In this document: in pieces, positions 1-7,290 of the stretch
Position numbering within the stretch: position 1 is the stretch's first letter
How the letters are laid out: every line of letters starts with the position of its first letter
Assembly (NCBI GenBank): GCA_964636985.1
Contig: CAZWSX010000008.1
Location: 62,001 to 126,000 of the forward strand
Direction of reading: 5' to 3'
DNA from: CAZWSX01 sp964636985
Lineage (GTDB): Bacteria > Planctomycetota > Planctomycetia > Pirellulales > Pirellulaceae
Length of the DNA stretch: 64,000 bases
The notes under the pieces: generated by a model
Database searches by the model: none
What the model saw: only the letters and a program-made list of their open reading frames with translations
What the model was told of the DNA's origin: nothing
Translations under genes and position numbers: made by a program

Positions 1-131
1 ATCCCGAATGAGGCAGCGAGCTGGTTCTCGGTGGGCAACCGATCGCCTGGCGCAAGTTTCTCGGCGAGGATGAATTGCTTGATCTGCTCGGCCGCTTGAT
101 CGCGAACCTTAGGTCGACGAAGTGTATGCAC
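1..131 (-). CDS. GntR-family transcriptional regulator, N-terminal fragment
   Basis: The first 43 residues of a gene that runs off the left edge on the minus strand. The visible protein ends in LPTENQLAASFG, the hallmark of the GntR winged-helix DNA-binding domain (usually LPSERELAxxxGVSR), preceded by QIKQFILAEKLAPGDR, the usual first helix and turn. These proteins are cytoplasmic metabolite-responsive repressors or activators. The GTG start is chosen because an in-frame TAA lies five codons upstream and AGGGA sits about 7 nt before the GTG. The effector domain (FadR, HutC or other type) is outside the window, so subfamily and ligand cannot be given. It is divergent from the LRR gene, sharing about 160 bp of upstream DNA. 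Confidence 0.82.
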   Translation of the reverse strand, partial: MHTLRRPKVRDQAAEQIKQFILAEKLAPGDRLPTENQLAASFG

Positions 132-292
132 CGGAAATCCCTGAGGTTAGCCAATGAAGGGGACAGGATTAGATTATCTGACAATCAGATGGATTGCTAG
201 TCCCTGCGCGAGTTGTTGCCGGGCAGTCCGCTCCGCCGCCATACTTGCAGGTTGACTGTTCGAAGCAGGATCTACCGAATCGGGGCAATGTG

Positions 293-1783
293 ATGGATGG
301 CACGAAAGACGAAACCGGAAGGGCATTACGGTTAGGTCGCAGGAGTTGGCTTGCCAGTGCCAGTCTTCCTCTCCTAGTCTCTGCGTCAGGGAATGGATCG
401 ACGGAACCGCCCGAGGCTTCGCCTCGAGACCTGCTCATTCGAGAACTGAAACGACGAGACTGCCGGTTTCGACCGTACCCGGAAGGCGAGTTCGAGTGGA
501 AGTTTTCAAACACGGTGCCCGATGGAAATTTCTATCGTGATGTCGATCTAAGCAAAAAGGTGACACCTGAGCTGCTGCAGCGATTCGTCGAATTGTTTCC
601 AGAAGTAGCCAAGGTAAGTGTGAATTCGACTACACCAGATGAGCTTCGGACGCTCCAGCAACTGCCAATTTTGTCGGAAGTGGCGATCTGGGAGTGGACA
701 TCGTCTCCTGCGATTATCGAGGTTCTGGCCAATTGGCTTAACCTTCGGCTCAAAATCTGCGACCGTGAACTGACGGATGGTGAAATTGGCGCGCTGGTTA
801 AGAGTCTTCCCAGGGCGACTCTAAACACTGGGAAGGGAGCAACGCCAGAAGGCTTAAAGTGCGCGACCGAAAGTCACATGCTCGAGGACTGTCTTCTTGA
901 ACTCTCGGCAACGGACGCTGAGGCCATGGCATTGGCGGGAAGTCGTCGGCTTCGTCACTTGATGATCGTTTCGCGAAATGTTGGCGACGGAAGTGCGGAA
1001 CTATTTTCGCATCTGCCCCACCTTTTGACATTGCATCTTTCGGATACGTCGCACGGAACAAAGTCGTTGCATGCAATTGCGAAGTTGCCCCGACTACACA
1101 TGCTGACGCTGCAGAATTTGCCTATCGACGATGAGGCGGTTGTACCTCTCGCGCAATCATCGATTTTTTACCTTTCGATTGGACATTGCTCGATCAGTCC
1201 CGAGGTTGTCGAAAAGATTTCTTTGGCCTCGCGATTGGGTGGCATTTCACTTGAAGGAAGCGAATTCACCGACCGACACGTTTTGGCCCTGGGAATTGCG
1301 TCGCGAAAGTGGGAAGGCGTTTCCATTAAGTCGCGATCTGTCACCGATCATGGATTTGCCTGGTTGGGAGAGGCCGAGGCTCTAGAGGGCCTCGGTATCG
1401 AGTACACCAGGGCAACTCCGGCTACATTGATGGCAGTGCCGAACCCATCCCAACTTAAATCGCTGTCGCTTGGCGGTCCGTTTGCCACGCGCGAGCTGCT
1501 TGCAGCGGCGCAGCGATTTCCGAATCTGCTCGTCGCGACACTGACAGGATCATCCATCGATGATCGTACCGTAGATTCTCTGCCATTGACTGTGAAGACG
1601 CTCACGCTTAGTCACACGCGTGTCTCGTTTCAAGCTCTTAGCAACCTGCTGCGTCGCCAAGCACTCGAATATGTAGACTTTGTTGTCCGCCCCGATTCTC
1701 AGTACGTTCTTACCGACGAGCAAGTCAAGGAACTCAATTCGCTACAAGACGCGATCGTGAACCAATACACATTTGGAACTTGA
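293..1783 (+). CDS. Leucine-rich-repeat protein with an N-terminal Tat-like leader
   Basis: A 496-residue protein of unknown role. Near the N-terminus LGRRSWLASASLPLLV resembles a twin-arginine or Sec export signal, followed by a Ser/Gly/Pro stretch. The body from about residue 110 is a run of degenerate leucine-rich repeats (for example LRHLMIVS, LLTLHLSD, LHMLTLQNLPI, LKSLSLGG, VKTLTLSHTRV) spaced at about 22-25 residues, a solenoid normally used for protein binding. ATG 293 is preferred because it places the leader at the N-terminus. An earlier in-frame start at 194 would add 33 residues that are not signal-like. No enzymatic motif is visible. Planctomycetes carry many such LRR proteins, so this family assignment does not give a specific function. 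Confidence 0.7.
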   Translation: MDGTKDETGRALRLGRRSWLASASLPLLVSASGNGSTEPPEASPRDLLIRELKRRDCRFRPYPEGEFEWKFSNTVPDGNFYRDVDLSKKVTPELLQRFVELFPEVAKVSVNSTTPDELRTLQQLPILSEVAIWEWTSSPAIIEVLANWLNLRLKICDRELTDGEIGALVKSLPRATLNTGKGATPEGLKCATESHMLEDCLLELSATDAEAMALAGSRRLRHLMIVSRNVGDGSAELFSHLPHLLTLHLSDTSHGTKSLHAIAKLPRLHMLTLQNLPIDDEAVVPLAQSSIFYLSIGHCSISPEVVEKISLASRLGGISLEGSEFTDRHVLALGIASRKWEGVSIKSRSVTDHGFAWLGEAEALEGLGIEYTRATPATLMAVPNPSQLKSLSLGGPFATRELLAAAQRFPNLLVATLTGSSIDDRTVDSLPLTVKTLTLSHTRVSFQALSNLLRRQALEYVDFVVRPDSQYVLTDEQVKELNSLQDAIVNQYTFGT

Positions 1784-1804
1784 CGCCTGCGCGAGTCTGT
1801 CGAT

Positions 1805-2275
1805 TCAAAAACCGCAATCGATCGGCTGGTCCGGAAATTCTCCGCGGCAGACTGGAACAATGAGTTCTTTCAGCCGACGCGGAGCCAGCACATCGCTGGT
1901 CGTCAGCAGTTCCTCAATCGTCCACCATCGCTCGCCATGCACGAAGCTGTCCTGATTGCGCGGCGTTACATTTTCGGATTCCGACCGGCCCAGGAAAAAG
2001 ACGTCGAAAAGGTCGAAGTCGCCATCACGATCCGAGTAAACATGTCGCCGGTACCACAGAAGCGGACCGAGTGAAACGGTGAGGCCTGTTTCTTCATGCA
2101 CCTCGCGAATTGCCGCTTGTTCCCACGTTTCTCCTGGTTCAAGACCCCCGCCGGGGCATAGCCAGAAATCTTTCAGGTCACCTACTGAGGCCTTAAGCAA
2201 CAACAATCGCCCACTGGGGCCGAACAGCAAGACCCGCGCGCCGCGGCGGGAACTTGGCGGAACCTCAATACTCAT
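1805..2275 (-). CDS. Nudix hydrolase
   Basis: A 156-residue single-domain Nudix hydrolase. The Nudix box is complete at residues 43-65: G43, E49, then REVHEETGL with R57, E58, E61 and E62 as the metal-binding set. The family hydrolyses nucleoside diphosphates linked to another group (NTPs, ADP-ribose, diadenosine polyphosphates, capped RNA) with Mg or Mn. The LLLLKASVGDLKDFWLCPGG context is the usual beta-strand pair before the box. It is convergent with the LRR gene and its start faces the sigma factor operon. The substrate cannot be read from sequence. The length is normal for a stand-alone housekeeping or ADP-ribose-type Nudix enzyme. Confidence 0.9.
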   Translation of the reverse strand: MSIEVPPSSRRGARVLLFGPSGRLLLLKASVGDLKDFWLCPGGGLEPGETWEQAAIREVHEETGLTVSLGPLLWYRRHVYSDRDGDFDLFDVFFLGRSESENVTPRNQDSFVHGERWWTIEELLTTSDVLAPRRLKELIVPVCRGEFPDQPIDCGF

Positions 2276-2458
2276 GACCGCATCCCCTGCAAAATGAAGG
2301 CGCTGAAAAGTCCTTATTTAAGCAAGATGCCGAACGCAGATCAGCCGCCCTTTGTATTCATCGAATTCTGGTAAGCCTTGCCGCTCTGTCGCGATAACTA
2401 TCTGAAAGCAAATCACAAGCCGGGGATAACGCCCCGCGGATGCCAACGAAAACGACGA

Positions 2459-2947
2459 ATGACCGTCCCTTGGGAAGAGTTTGTGGCCCGTCACGCGCAA
2501 GCGGTTTTGGATTCCGCCTTGCGGGTGGTCGCGCACGCAGCCGATGCCGAGGACGTGGCGCAGGATGTGTTTTTGGAAATCCACCGCGGTGGGAAAGTGC
2601 AACAACTCGCCGATCAGCCGGCGCTGGTCCGAACCATCGCCACACGCCGGGCACTCGATCGACTGAGAAGAGCCAAGCCGTGGACCGACCTGGAAGGGCA
2701 CCTGCGAGATCAGCGGCAGTACGAACCGAGCGAGTACGCAATCGCCGCCGAACTTGACCAACGGTTGCGCAAGGAGCTGGCTCGCTTGCCGCCGCGCGAG
2801 GCCGAGGTCTTTTGCTTGACGTATTTCGAAGAACTTTCGGTCGCGGAGATCGCCACAGCGCTCGACAGCTCGCCAGGAGCGGTTTCTAAGTCGCTTTCGG
2901 TGGCAAGAAAGAAACTGTCGATCGCTTTTGAAAAACATCGCCTTTAG
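2459..2947 (+). CDS. ECF-type RNA polymerase sigma factor
   Basis: A 162-residue sigma-70 family protein with only regions 2 and 4. Region 2 is residues about 5-75 (FVARHAQAVLDSALR, then DAEDVAQDVFLEI, the typical region 2.2-2.3). Region 4 is residues about 100-160 (LPPREAEVFCLTYFEELS, then the helix-turn-helix VAEIATALDSSPGAVSKSLS). Such factors redirect RNA polymerase to a small regulon, usually held off by a membrane anti-sigma factor. ATG 2459 gives the family's usual length; an upstream in-frame start at 2378 would add 27 basic residues without homology. The next gene starts 3 nt downstream and encodes a single-pass membrane protein, the standard position for an anti-sigma factor. Confidence 0.9.
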   Translation: MTVPWEEFVARHAQAVLDSALRVVAHAADAEDVAQDVFLEIHRGGKVQQLADQPALVRTIATRRALDRLRRAKPWTDLEGHLRDQRQYEPSEYAIAAELDQRLRKELARLPPREAEVFCLTYFEELSVAEIATALDSSPGAVSKSLSVARKKLSIAFEKHRL

Positions 2948-2950
2948 GGC

Positions 2951-3442
2951 ATGCAGCAGAGACTCAAAGCCATGAGCCATCACGAATCCCAAAACGAATC
3001 GACGCCGGACAGACCACTGCCAGGCGAGTTACTTGCCGCAATCGGTCGCGCCCGGCAACGTCGGGCAACGCCAGAGTTGGTCGCGAGCCTGATCGAGAAA
3101 GTTTTGCAGGACGAGAGCGAGGTAGTTTCGCTGCCGCCGCGATCGCTTTGGAAACAGCCATTGCTGTGGGGATTAGCGACGGCCGCGGCACTGCTGATAG
3201 GGGTGATCGTTGCCACGTGGTGGCCACAGCACGAACCGCCGAGGGTGGTTAACCGGCCAGATCAGCGAGTCTTGTCCGCGGTGACCAAGGTTTCGTTGGT
3301 CGATGTTGTCTTCCAGCAGATGACCGACGACTTGGACCGCGCCGATGCAGAGTTGGAGGAAGTAAGCGCAGGGCTGCAAATGGCAGCCCTGCGGCATGAA
3401 ATCGAAATTACCTTGGACGAGTTTTACGATAGGAGTAAGTAG
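2951..3442 (+). CDS. Single-pass membrane protein, candidate anti-sigma factor
   Basis: A 163-residue protein I do not recognise by family. It has a charged N-terminal cytoplasmic part (residues 1-68), one clear membrane helix at about residues 70-91 (PLLWGLATAAALLIGVIVAT), and a C-terminal part of about 70 residues with acidic helices (DDLDRADAELEEV). No zinc-type anti-sigma motif (HxxxCxxC) is present. Its place 3 nt after the ECF sigma gene and immediately before an exported protein, together with the topology, make an anti-sigma role likely by context only. ATG 2951 is used; ATG 2972 would shorten the protein by 7 residues. AGGAG just before its stop serves the next gene. Confidence 0.6.
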   Translation: MQQRLKAMSHHESQNESTPDRPLPGELLAAIGRARQRRATPELVASLIEKVLQDESEVVSLPPRSLWKQPLLWGLATAAALLIGVIVATWWPQHEPPRVVNRPDQRVLSAVTKVSLVDVVFQQMTDDLDRADAELEEVSAGLQMAALRHEIEITLDEFYDRSK

Positions 3443-3444
3443 CG

Positions 3445-5058
3445 ATGCGTAAGCAGTTTTTTAGATCGATATGGATGCGAGCGGCAGTGATCGCGGCCAT
3501 CGGCTGGCTGAACTTCCAAGTCGCGCGAGCGGTCGAGGACGAACAGAAGCCCGTCAAAGCACCGCCAAAGCATGCGATTGTCGGCGAGACGCTCGCGGGC
3601 TGGTACTTCGCGCCGAAGGAGCTTAAGGAAGAGTACGATTCGGCGCTCAAACGGCTCGAAGGCTTGCAGGCCGACGTCGATGCCGGTGCGATCGATTCCA
3701 AGGAAGCCACCAAGCAACTTGGCGAGCTGCGAACCAAGCTCAAGGCACTGCGCCAGAGTATCGACAATAGCCGCGTTCACGTGCAAGGAGCTGAAATCCA
3801 CGAACAGACCGAGACTATTGATTTTGACCTCGGGCCAGAAAAACGGTTGGCGATCACGGCAAATCAAGTGCGTGTCGTGGGCTGGGATCAACCGAACGTC
3901 CGCATCGAGTTGAAGAAGAAGGTTCTCTCGAACGACGGCAAGCCGGTCGACGATCAGCTCAAGGCGATTGCTATCGTCCACAAGCTCGGGCGAGCGGAAT
4001 TCGCCGGCGGCACCGATGCCGAATGGGACGCCGACGAAGCGGAGTACCTGAAGAAAGATGGCGCCGAGTTGACGCCGGAACAGCGCGAGGACCGCCGCAA
4101 GTTTGTCGACGGAATTCGCAAGAGCTACGCCCTCTATCGCGATCTGTTGGGCAAAGACATCGACGTCGTTTCGGTGAGCGGCCTCGATTACCAGGACAAC
4201 AAATCGATCAGCATGCGAGTCCAATCCGAAGACGGAGTCGGGCAGTGGGGATCGGTTCGGCAGCGCTATGCCGAAGTGACCGCTTACGTTCCGCAGTGCA
4301 CAAGCGTCACGGTTCGCGGTGCCCGGCGGGGATTACAAGCCGAAAACCTGTCGGCCGATCTCGTTCTCACGAGCGACGGAAATACTGACTCCGATGCGCG
4401 AGGTCGCTTTGATGTGGAGGGGCTTACAGGCAAGCTGATCTGCCGAAACTTTCCGCTCCACAAGATTGCGAAAGTGACGGGAGACATTTCGGTCGAATCG
4501 ACCACCGAGTTTGGCGTCGAAGGAGCGGGGACGATGCACGAAGATGGTTTCCGCACCATGACGCCTGCCCGGCAGTTTGCGGTGCAAATCGAGGACGTTA
4601 GCGGCAACGTCCATGTGCGGTATGGGCGGGTCAAGCTCGACCTCAGCAAGATCGAGGGGACCATCGACGTCGTGAACGAATTTGGCGATACGCACCTGGT
4701 GGCCGAGAAGCCCTTTGCGGAAGCGGCCCATCGCATTTACAGCGAGTGCGGGCGGATCGATGCCCTCCTCTCGGCGGACGCCTGGAAGTCGATCCCCGTC
4801 GTCGCTGTGACCAACCACGGTGGAGTGCGAACCAATCTGAAACGAGAGGAATTCGACGACTTCCACCTCGAAGGGGAAGACAAGGAAGACGAAATCCGAC
4901 GCGATTGGTCGGGATTCCGGACCAAGGAACCGGATGAAGGCCCCCTGGGAAACTTCGGCCTTTTCGATCGGTTTTTTGCGATCACCCGTGGTGGGGAGCG
5001 GTCCAAAGGGATCGATCTCCTCACGCGTAACGGCAGAATCGCGATTCTGCGAAAGTAG
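3445..5058 (+). CDS. Exported protein with coiled-coil and DUF4097-like beta repeats
   Basis: A 537-residue exported protein. Residues 1-29 form a signal peptide (AAVIAAIGWLNFQVARA). Residues about 55-115 are charged heptad-like helices (LKEEYDSALKRLEGLQ ... LGELRTKLKALRQ). The remaining three quarters alternate short hydrophobic strands with turns (LSADLVLTSDGNTDSDARG, LTGKLICRNFPLHKIAKVTG, VSGNVHVRYGRVKLDLSKIEG), which resembles the adhesin-like beta-helix of DUF4097 proteins. The start has a good ribosome binding site (AGGAG, 9 nt upstream) and lies 2 nt after the preceding stop, so it is in the sigma-factor operon and is a plausible output or sensor of that system. No catalytic residues are evident. 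Confidence 0.62.
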   Translation: MRKQFFRSIWMRAAVIAAIGWLNFQVARAVEDEQKPVKAPPKHAIVGETLAGWYFAPKELKEEYDSALKRLEGLQADVDAGAIDSKEATKQLGELRTKLKALRQSIDNSRVHVQGAEIHEQTETIDFDLGPEKRLAITANQVRVVGWDQPNVRIELKKKVLSNDGKPVDDQLKAIAIVHKLGRAEFAGGTDAEWDADEAEYLKKDGAELTPEQREDRRKFVDGIRKSYALYRDLLGKDIDVVSVSGLDYQDNKSISMRVQSEDGVGQWGSVRQRYAEVTAYVPQCTSVTVRGARRGLQAENLSADLVLTSDGNTDSDARGRFDVEGLTGKLICRNFPLHKIAKVTGDISVESTTEFGVEGAGTMHEDGFRTMTPARQFAVQIEDVSGNVHVRYGRVKLDLSKIEGTIDVVNEFGDTHLVAEKPFAEAAHRIYSECGRIDALLSADAWKSIPVVAVTNHGGVRTNLKREEFDDFHLEGEDKEDEIRRDWSGFRTKEPDEGPLGNFGLFDRFFAITRGGERSKGIDLLTRNGRIAILRK

Positions 5059-5142
5059 CGGCCTAGATAGCACTCGTTGTCACATCCTCCGGGGCCTCAC
5101 GCTCTGTCTGACGTGGGGACTAAACAGTACGGAGGCAAAGCC

Positions 5143-5664
5143 ATGTTGACGACATTCGAAGGTTGCTACGGAAACGCGGATACGGATCGCGCCATGATCG
5201 TGACCGCTTATCAACAAATGTCCCGCGATGCCGCCCGCAGCGGCGCTCGGGCCGATGAAATCGAAACCGCCCTCCGCTCTGCTGGAGCCGGCCCGCAAGT
5301 CGCGGAACGGATGATGAAGGAAGTTCTGGACGAGACGGTCGCCGCACTGGTCGACCTGCGAGTCCCGGAGCGCCAGGTCGTCGAGAAGCTCGAACGCCGC
5401 GGCTTCGAGACCGATCAGATCGAAGATGCGATTGAGCGCGTTAAAGAAAGCCGTCAGCCATCTGCGGATGGCGCCAAACTCCTCGATCCGACCAGCATGG
5501 CGATTGGGATCATCTGGTGCCTGTCGGGAATGGCGATTCACGGAAGTCACGCGCTGGCGACCCTTTTTCCGGAAAGCCTGCCAGGCATTTTGCTCACCAT
5601 CGGCGGGATGGTGATGGTTCTCGATCCGCTGGCACGCTGCTTCGGCTTGCGGATGGTCGAATAG
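5143..5664 (+). CDS. Hypothetical membrane protein with N-terminal helical domain
   Basis: A 173-residue protein of unknown function. The first ~110 residues are soluble and helical, with two related helix pairs (ARADEIETALRSAGAGPQVA and PERQVVEKLERRGFETDQIE) that look like an internal duplication. Residues ~120-165 contain two membrane helices (MAIGIIWCLSGMAIHGSHAL and LPGILLTIGGMVMVLDPLA). ATG 5143 is chosen for its GGAGG site 7 nt upstream; a TTG at 5077 is in frame but has no such site. It follows the exported protein by 84 bp on the same strand. The last codons and the stop lie inside a 15-nt tandem repeat. Confidence 0.6.
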   Translation: MLTTFEGCYGNADTDRAMIVTAYQQMSRDAARSGARADEIETALRSAGAGPQVAERMMKEVLDETVAALVDLRVPERQVVEKLERRGFETDQIEDAIERVKESRQPSADGAKLLDPTSMAIGIIWCLSGMAIHGSHALATLFPESLPGILLTIGGMVMVLDPLARCFGLRMVE

Positions 5665-5693
5665 CGAATGGTCGAATAGCGAATGGTCGAATA
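5649..5693. repeat. 15-nt tandem repeat, three units, spanning a stop codon
   Basis: Three consecutive units of GCGAATGGTCGAATA (the first has GCGGATGG) run from inside the last codons of the preceding gene to about 30 nt past its stop, with a decayed fourth unit after. Every unit contains an in-frame TAG-like end (GTC GAA TAG), so copy-number change would leave the encoded C-terminus almost the same. Confidence 0.85.
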
Positions 5694-5863
5694 TCCAATA
5701 GTCGGGAAGCCAAATAGCTCTCGGCGGCAAGCGGGGATGTTCGCGATCGTGCCGCAAAGGTAAGTTGAATTATGCTGTCGCCTTCACGGGCCGCGGCACA
5801 ATCATCTTGGGCTGTCGCCCCAGCGTGACAGTTTGGCACGATCCCGAACTCGGACGACCTTTG

Positions 5864-6310
5864 ATGAAACCCGCCGGCGTGTTGGAATCGGTTTTGTACG
5901 CCGAAAACCTGGATGCGATGCTCCCCTTCTATCGGGACGTCGTCGAATTGTCGCTGCACGCCCACGAACCGGGGCATCACCTGTTCTTTCGCTGCGACAA
6001 GGCGATGGTGCTGATCTTTAATCCGAACGCGACCGAGCACCACACCATCAAAATCGGCAACGGCTTCATTCCACGACACGGCTCGCGCGGGCAGGGGCAC
6101 CTTTGCTTTCGCATTGCTGCCGACGCCGTCGATGCCTGGCGAAGCAAACTGACAACGGCAGAGATCGCGATCGAGTCGGAGATCGCTTGGCCCAACGGAG
6201 GGCACTCGCTTTACGTCCGTGATCCGGCCGGCAACAGCGTCGAATTCGCTACCGCCGCCTTGTGGCAGCTTCCCGAAAACGGAGCCTCGCGCTCCGAGAT
6301 TTCTGCATGA
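5864..6310 (+). CDS. VOC (glyoxalase/bleomycin-resistance) superfamily protein
   Basis: A 148-residue protein with one complete vicinal-oxygen-chelate module of paired beta-alpha-beta-beta-beta units. The first half begins LESVLYAENLDAMLPFYRDV, the typical VOC opening; the second ends LYVRDPAGNSVEFATA, the typical close with the metal-ligand Glu. Candidate metal ligands are H54/H55-region His, H107-region and E in NSVEF. VOC enzymes are metal-dependent lyases, isomerases, dioxygenases or binding proteins, so the reaction is open. The start at 5864 gives the family's normal N-terminus. Its stop overlaps the start of the aldo/keto reductase (ATGA), so the two are translationally coupled and perhaps share a carbonyl-detoxification job. 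Confidence 0.8.
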   Translation: MKPAGVLESVLYAENLDAMLPFYRDVVELSLHAHEPGHHLFFRCDKAMVLIFNPNATEHHTIKIGNGFIPRHGSRGQGHLCFRIAADAVDAWRSKLTTAEIAIESEIAWPNGGHSLYVRDPAGNSVEFATAALWQLPENGASRSEISA

Positions 6311-7278
6311 ACGCCGAACGTCGACCTTTTGGTCCGCACCGCACGCTCGTTTCTCCCGTGGCCATGGGATGCTGGCCCATCGCCGGGATGACGACGCTCG
6401 ACGCAAATGAGCGCGACAGCGTTGCGACGCTCGAAGCGGCTCTGGCGTCGGGGATCAACTTCTTCGATACCGCCTATTGCTACGGGGCCGACGGCCTGAG
6501 CGAGCGGCTCATTGGGCAGGTATTCAAGGGACGTCGCGAGCAGATTGTCATCGCGACGAAAGGGGGCATTCACTGGCGCACGCCCACCGACCGCGTTCAG
6601 GATGCGTCCCCCGCGCGGTTGCAAATGGAATGCGATGAAAGCCTCCGCCGATTGAACGTCGACTACATCGATCTTCACTACCTGCACGCGCCCGATGGCA
6701 AAACGCCTGTCGCCGCCAGCGCCGCTGCCCTTCGCGGGTTGCTGGAGCAAGGTAAGGTGCGGGCGGTTGGGGCCTCGAACGTATCGCTCGAACAACTGGA
6801 GGAATTCGCCGCCGAGTGCCCCGTCGCAGCGGTCCAGCCACCTTACAACATGCTGCAACGCGAGATCGAACAAGACCTCATCCCCTGGTGCCGCCAGCGG
6901 AACGTCGCCTTGATGGTCTATTGGCCGTTGATGAAGGGATTGCTCGCTGGGCGCATTCCACGCGACCATCAATTCACCAAGGGAGACAGCCGGTCCAAGT
7001 ACCCAATGTTTCAGGGGGACGAGTGGCAACGCAACCAGGACTTTGTCGACCGCTTGAAAGAGATCGCCGAAGAGACGGGCAAGACGGTCGCCCAGGTCGT
7101 AATCAACTGGACGATCCACCAGAACGGGATCACCGTCGCCTTGTGTGGCGCCAAGCGGGCGTACCAGATTGAAGAATCGGCCGGCGCGATGGGTTGGAAA
7201 CTATCGCCCGATCAACTCTCGCGGATCGAAAAGGCAATCTCCGAGCGCGGGCCCATTGCGACCCGCGCTCCGGTTTAA
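6307..7278 (+). CDS. Aldo/keto reductase
   Basis: A 323-residue (alpha/beta)8 NADPH-dependent aldehyde/ketone reductase. The catalytic tetrad is visible: D54 and Y59 in FFDTAYCYG, K85 in VIATKGG and H127 in DLHYLHAPD. The middle carries GKVRAVGASNVSLEQLEE, the strongly conserved AKR segment, and the C-terminus has the cofactor loop (ALCGAKRAYQIEESAGA). The ATG overlaps the stop of the VOC gene by 4 nt. The nearest named group would be the AKR11/12-like general oxidoreductases that planctomycetes carry in number; the substrate is not predictable from sequence. Confidence 0.92.
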   Translation: MNAERRPFGPHRTLVSPVAMGCWPIAGMTTLDANERDSVATLEAALASGINFFDTAYCYGADGLSERLIGQVFKGRREQIVIATKGGIHWRTPTDRVQDASPARLQMECDESLRRLNVDYIDLHYLHAPDGKTPVAASAAALRGLLEQGKVRAVGASNVSLEQLEEFAAECPVAAVQPPYNMLQREIEQDLIPWCRQRNVALMVYWPLMKGLLAGRIPRDHQFTKGDSRSKYPMFQGDEWQRNQDFVDRLKEIAEETGKTVAQVVINWTIHQNGITVALCGAKRAYQIEESAGAMGWKLSPDQLSRIEKAISERGPIATRAPV

Positions 7279-7290
7279 GAATCGACGTTA

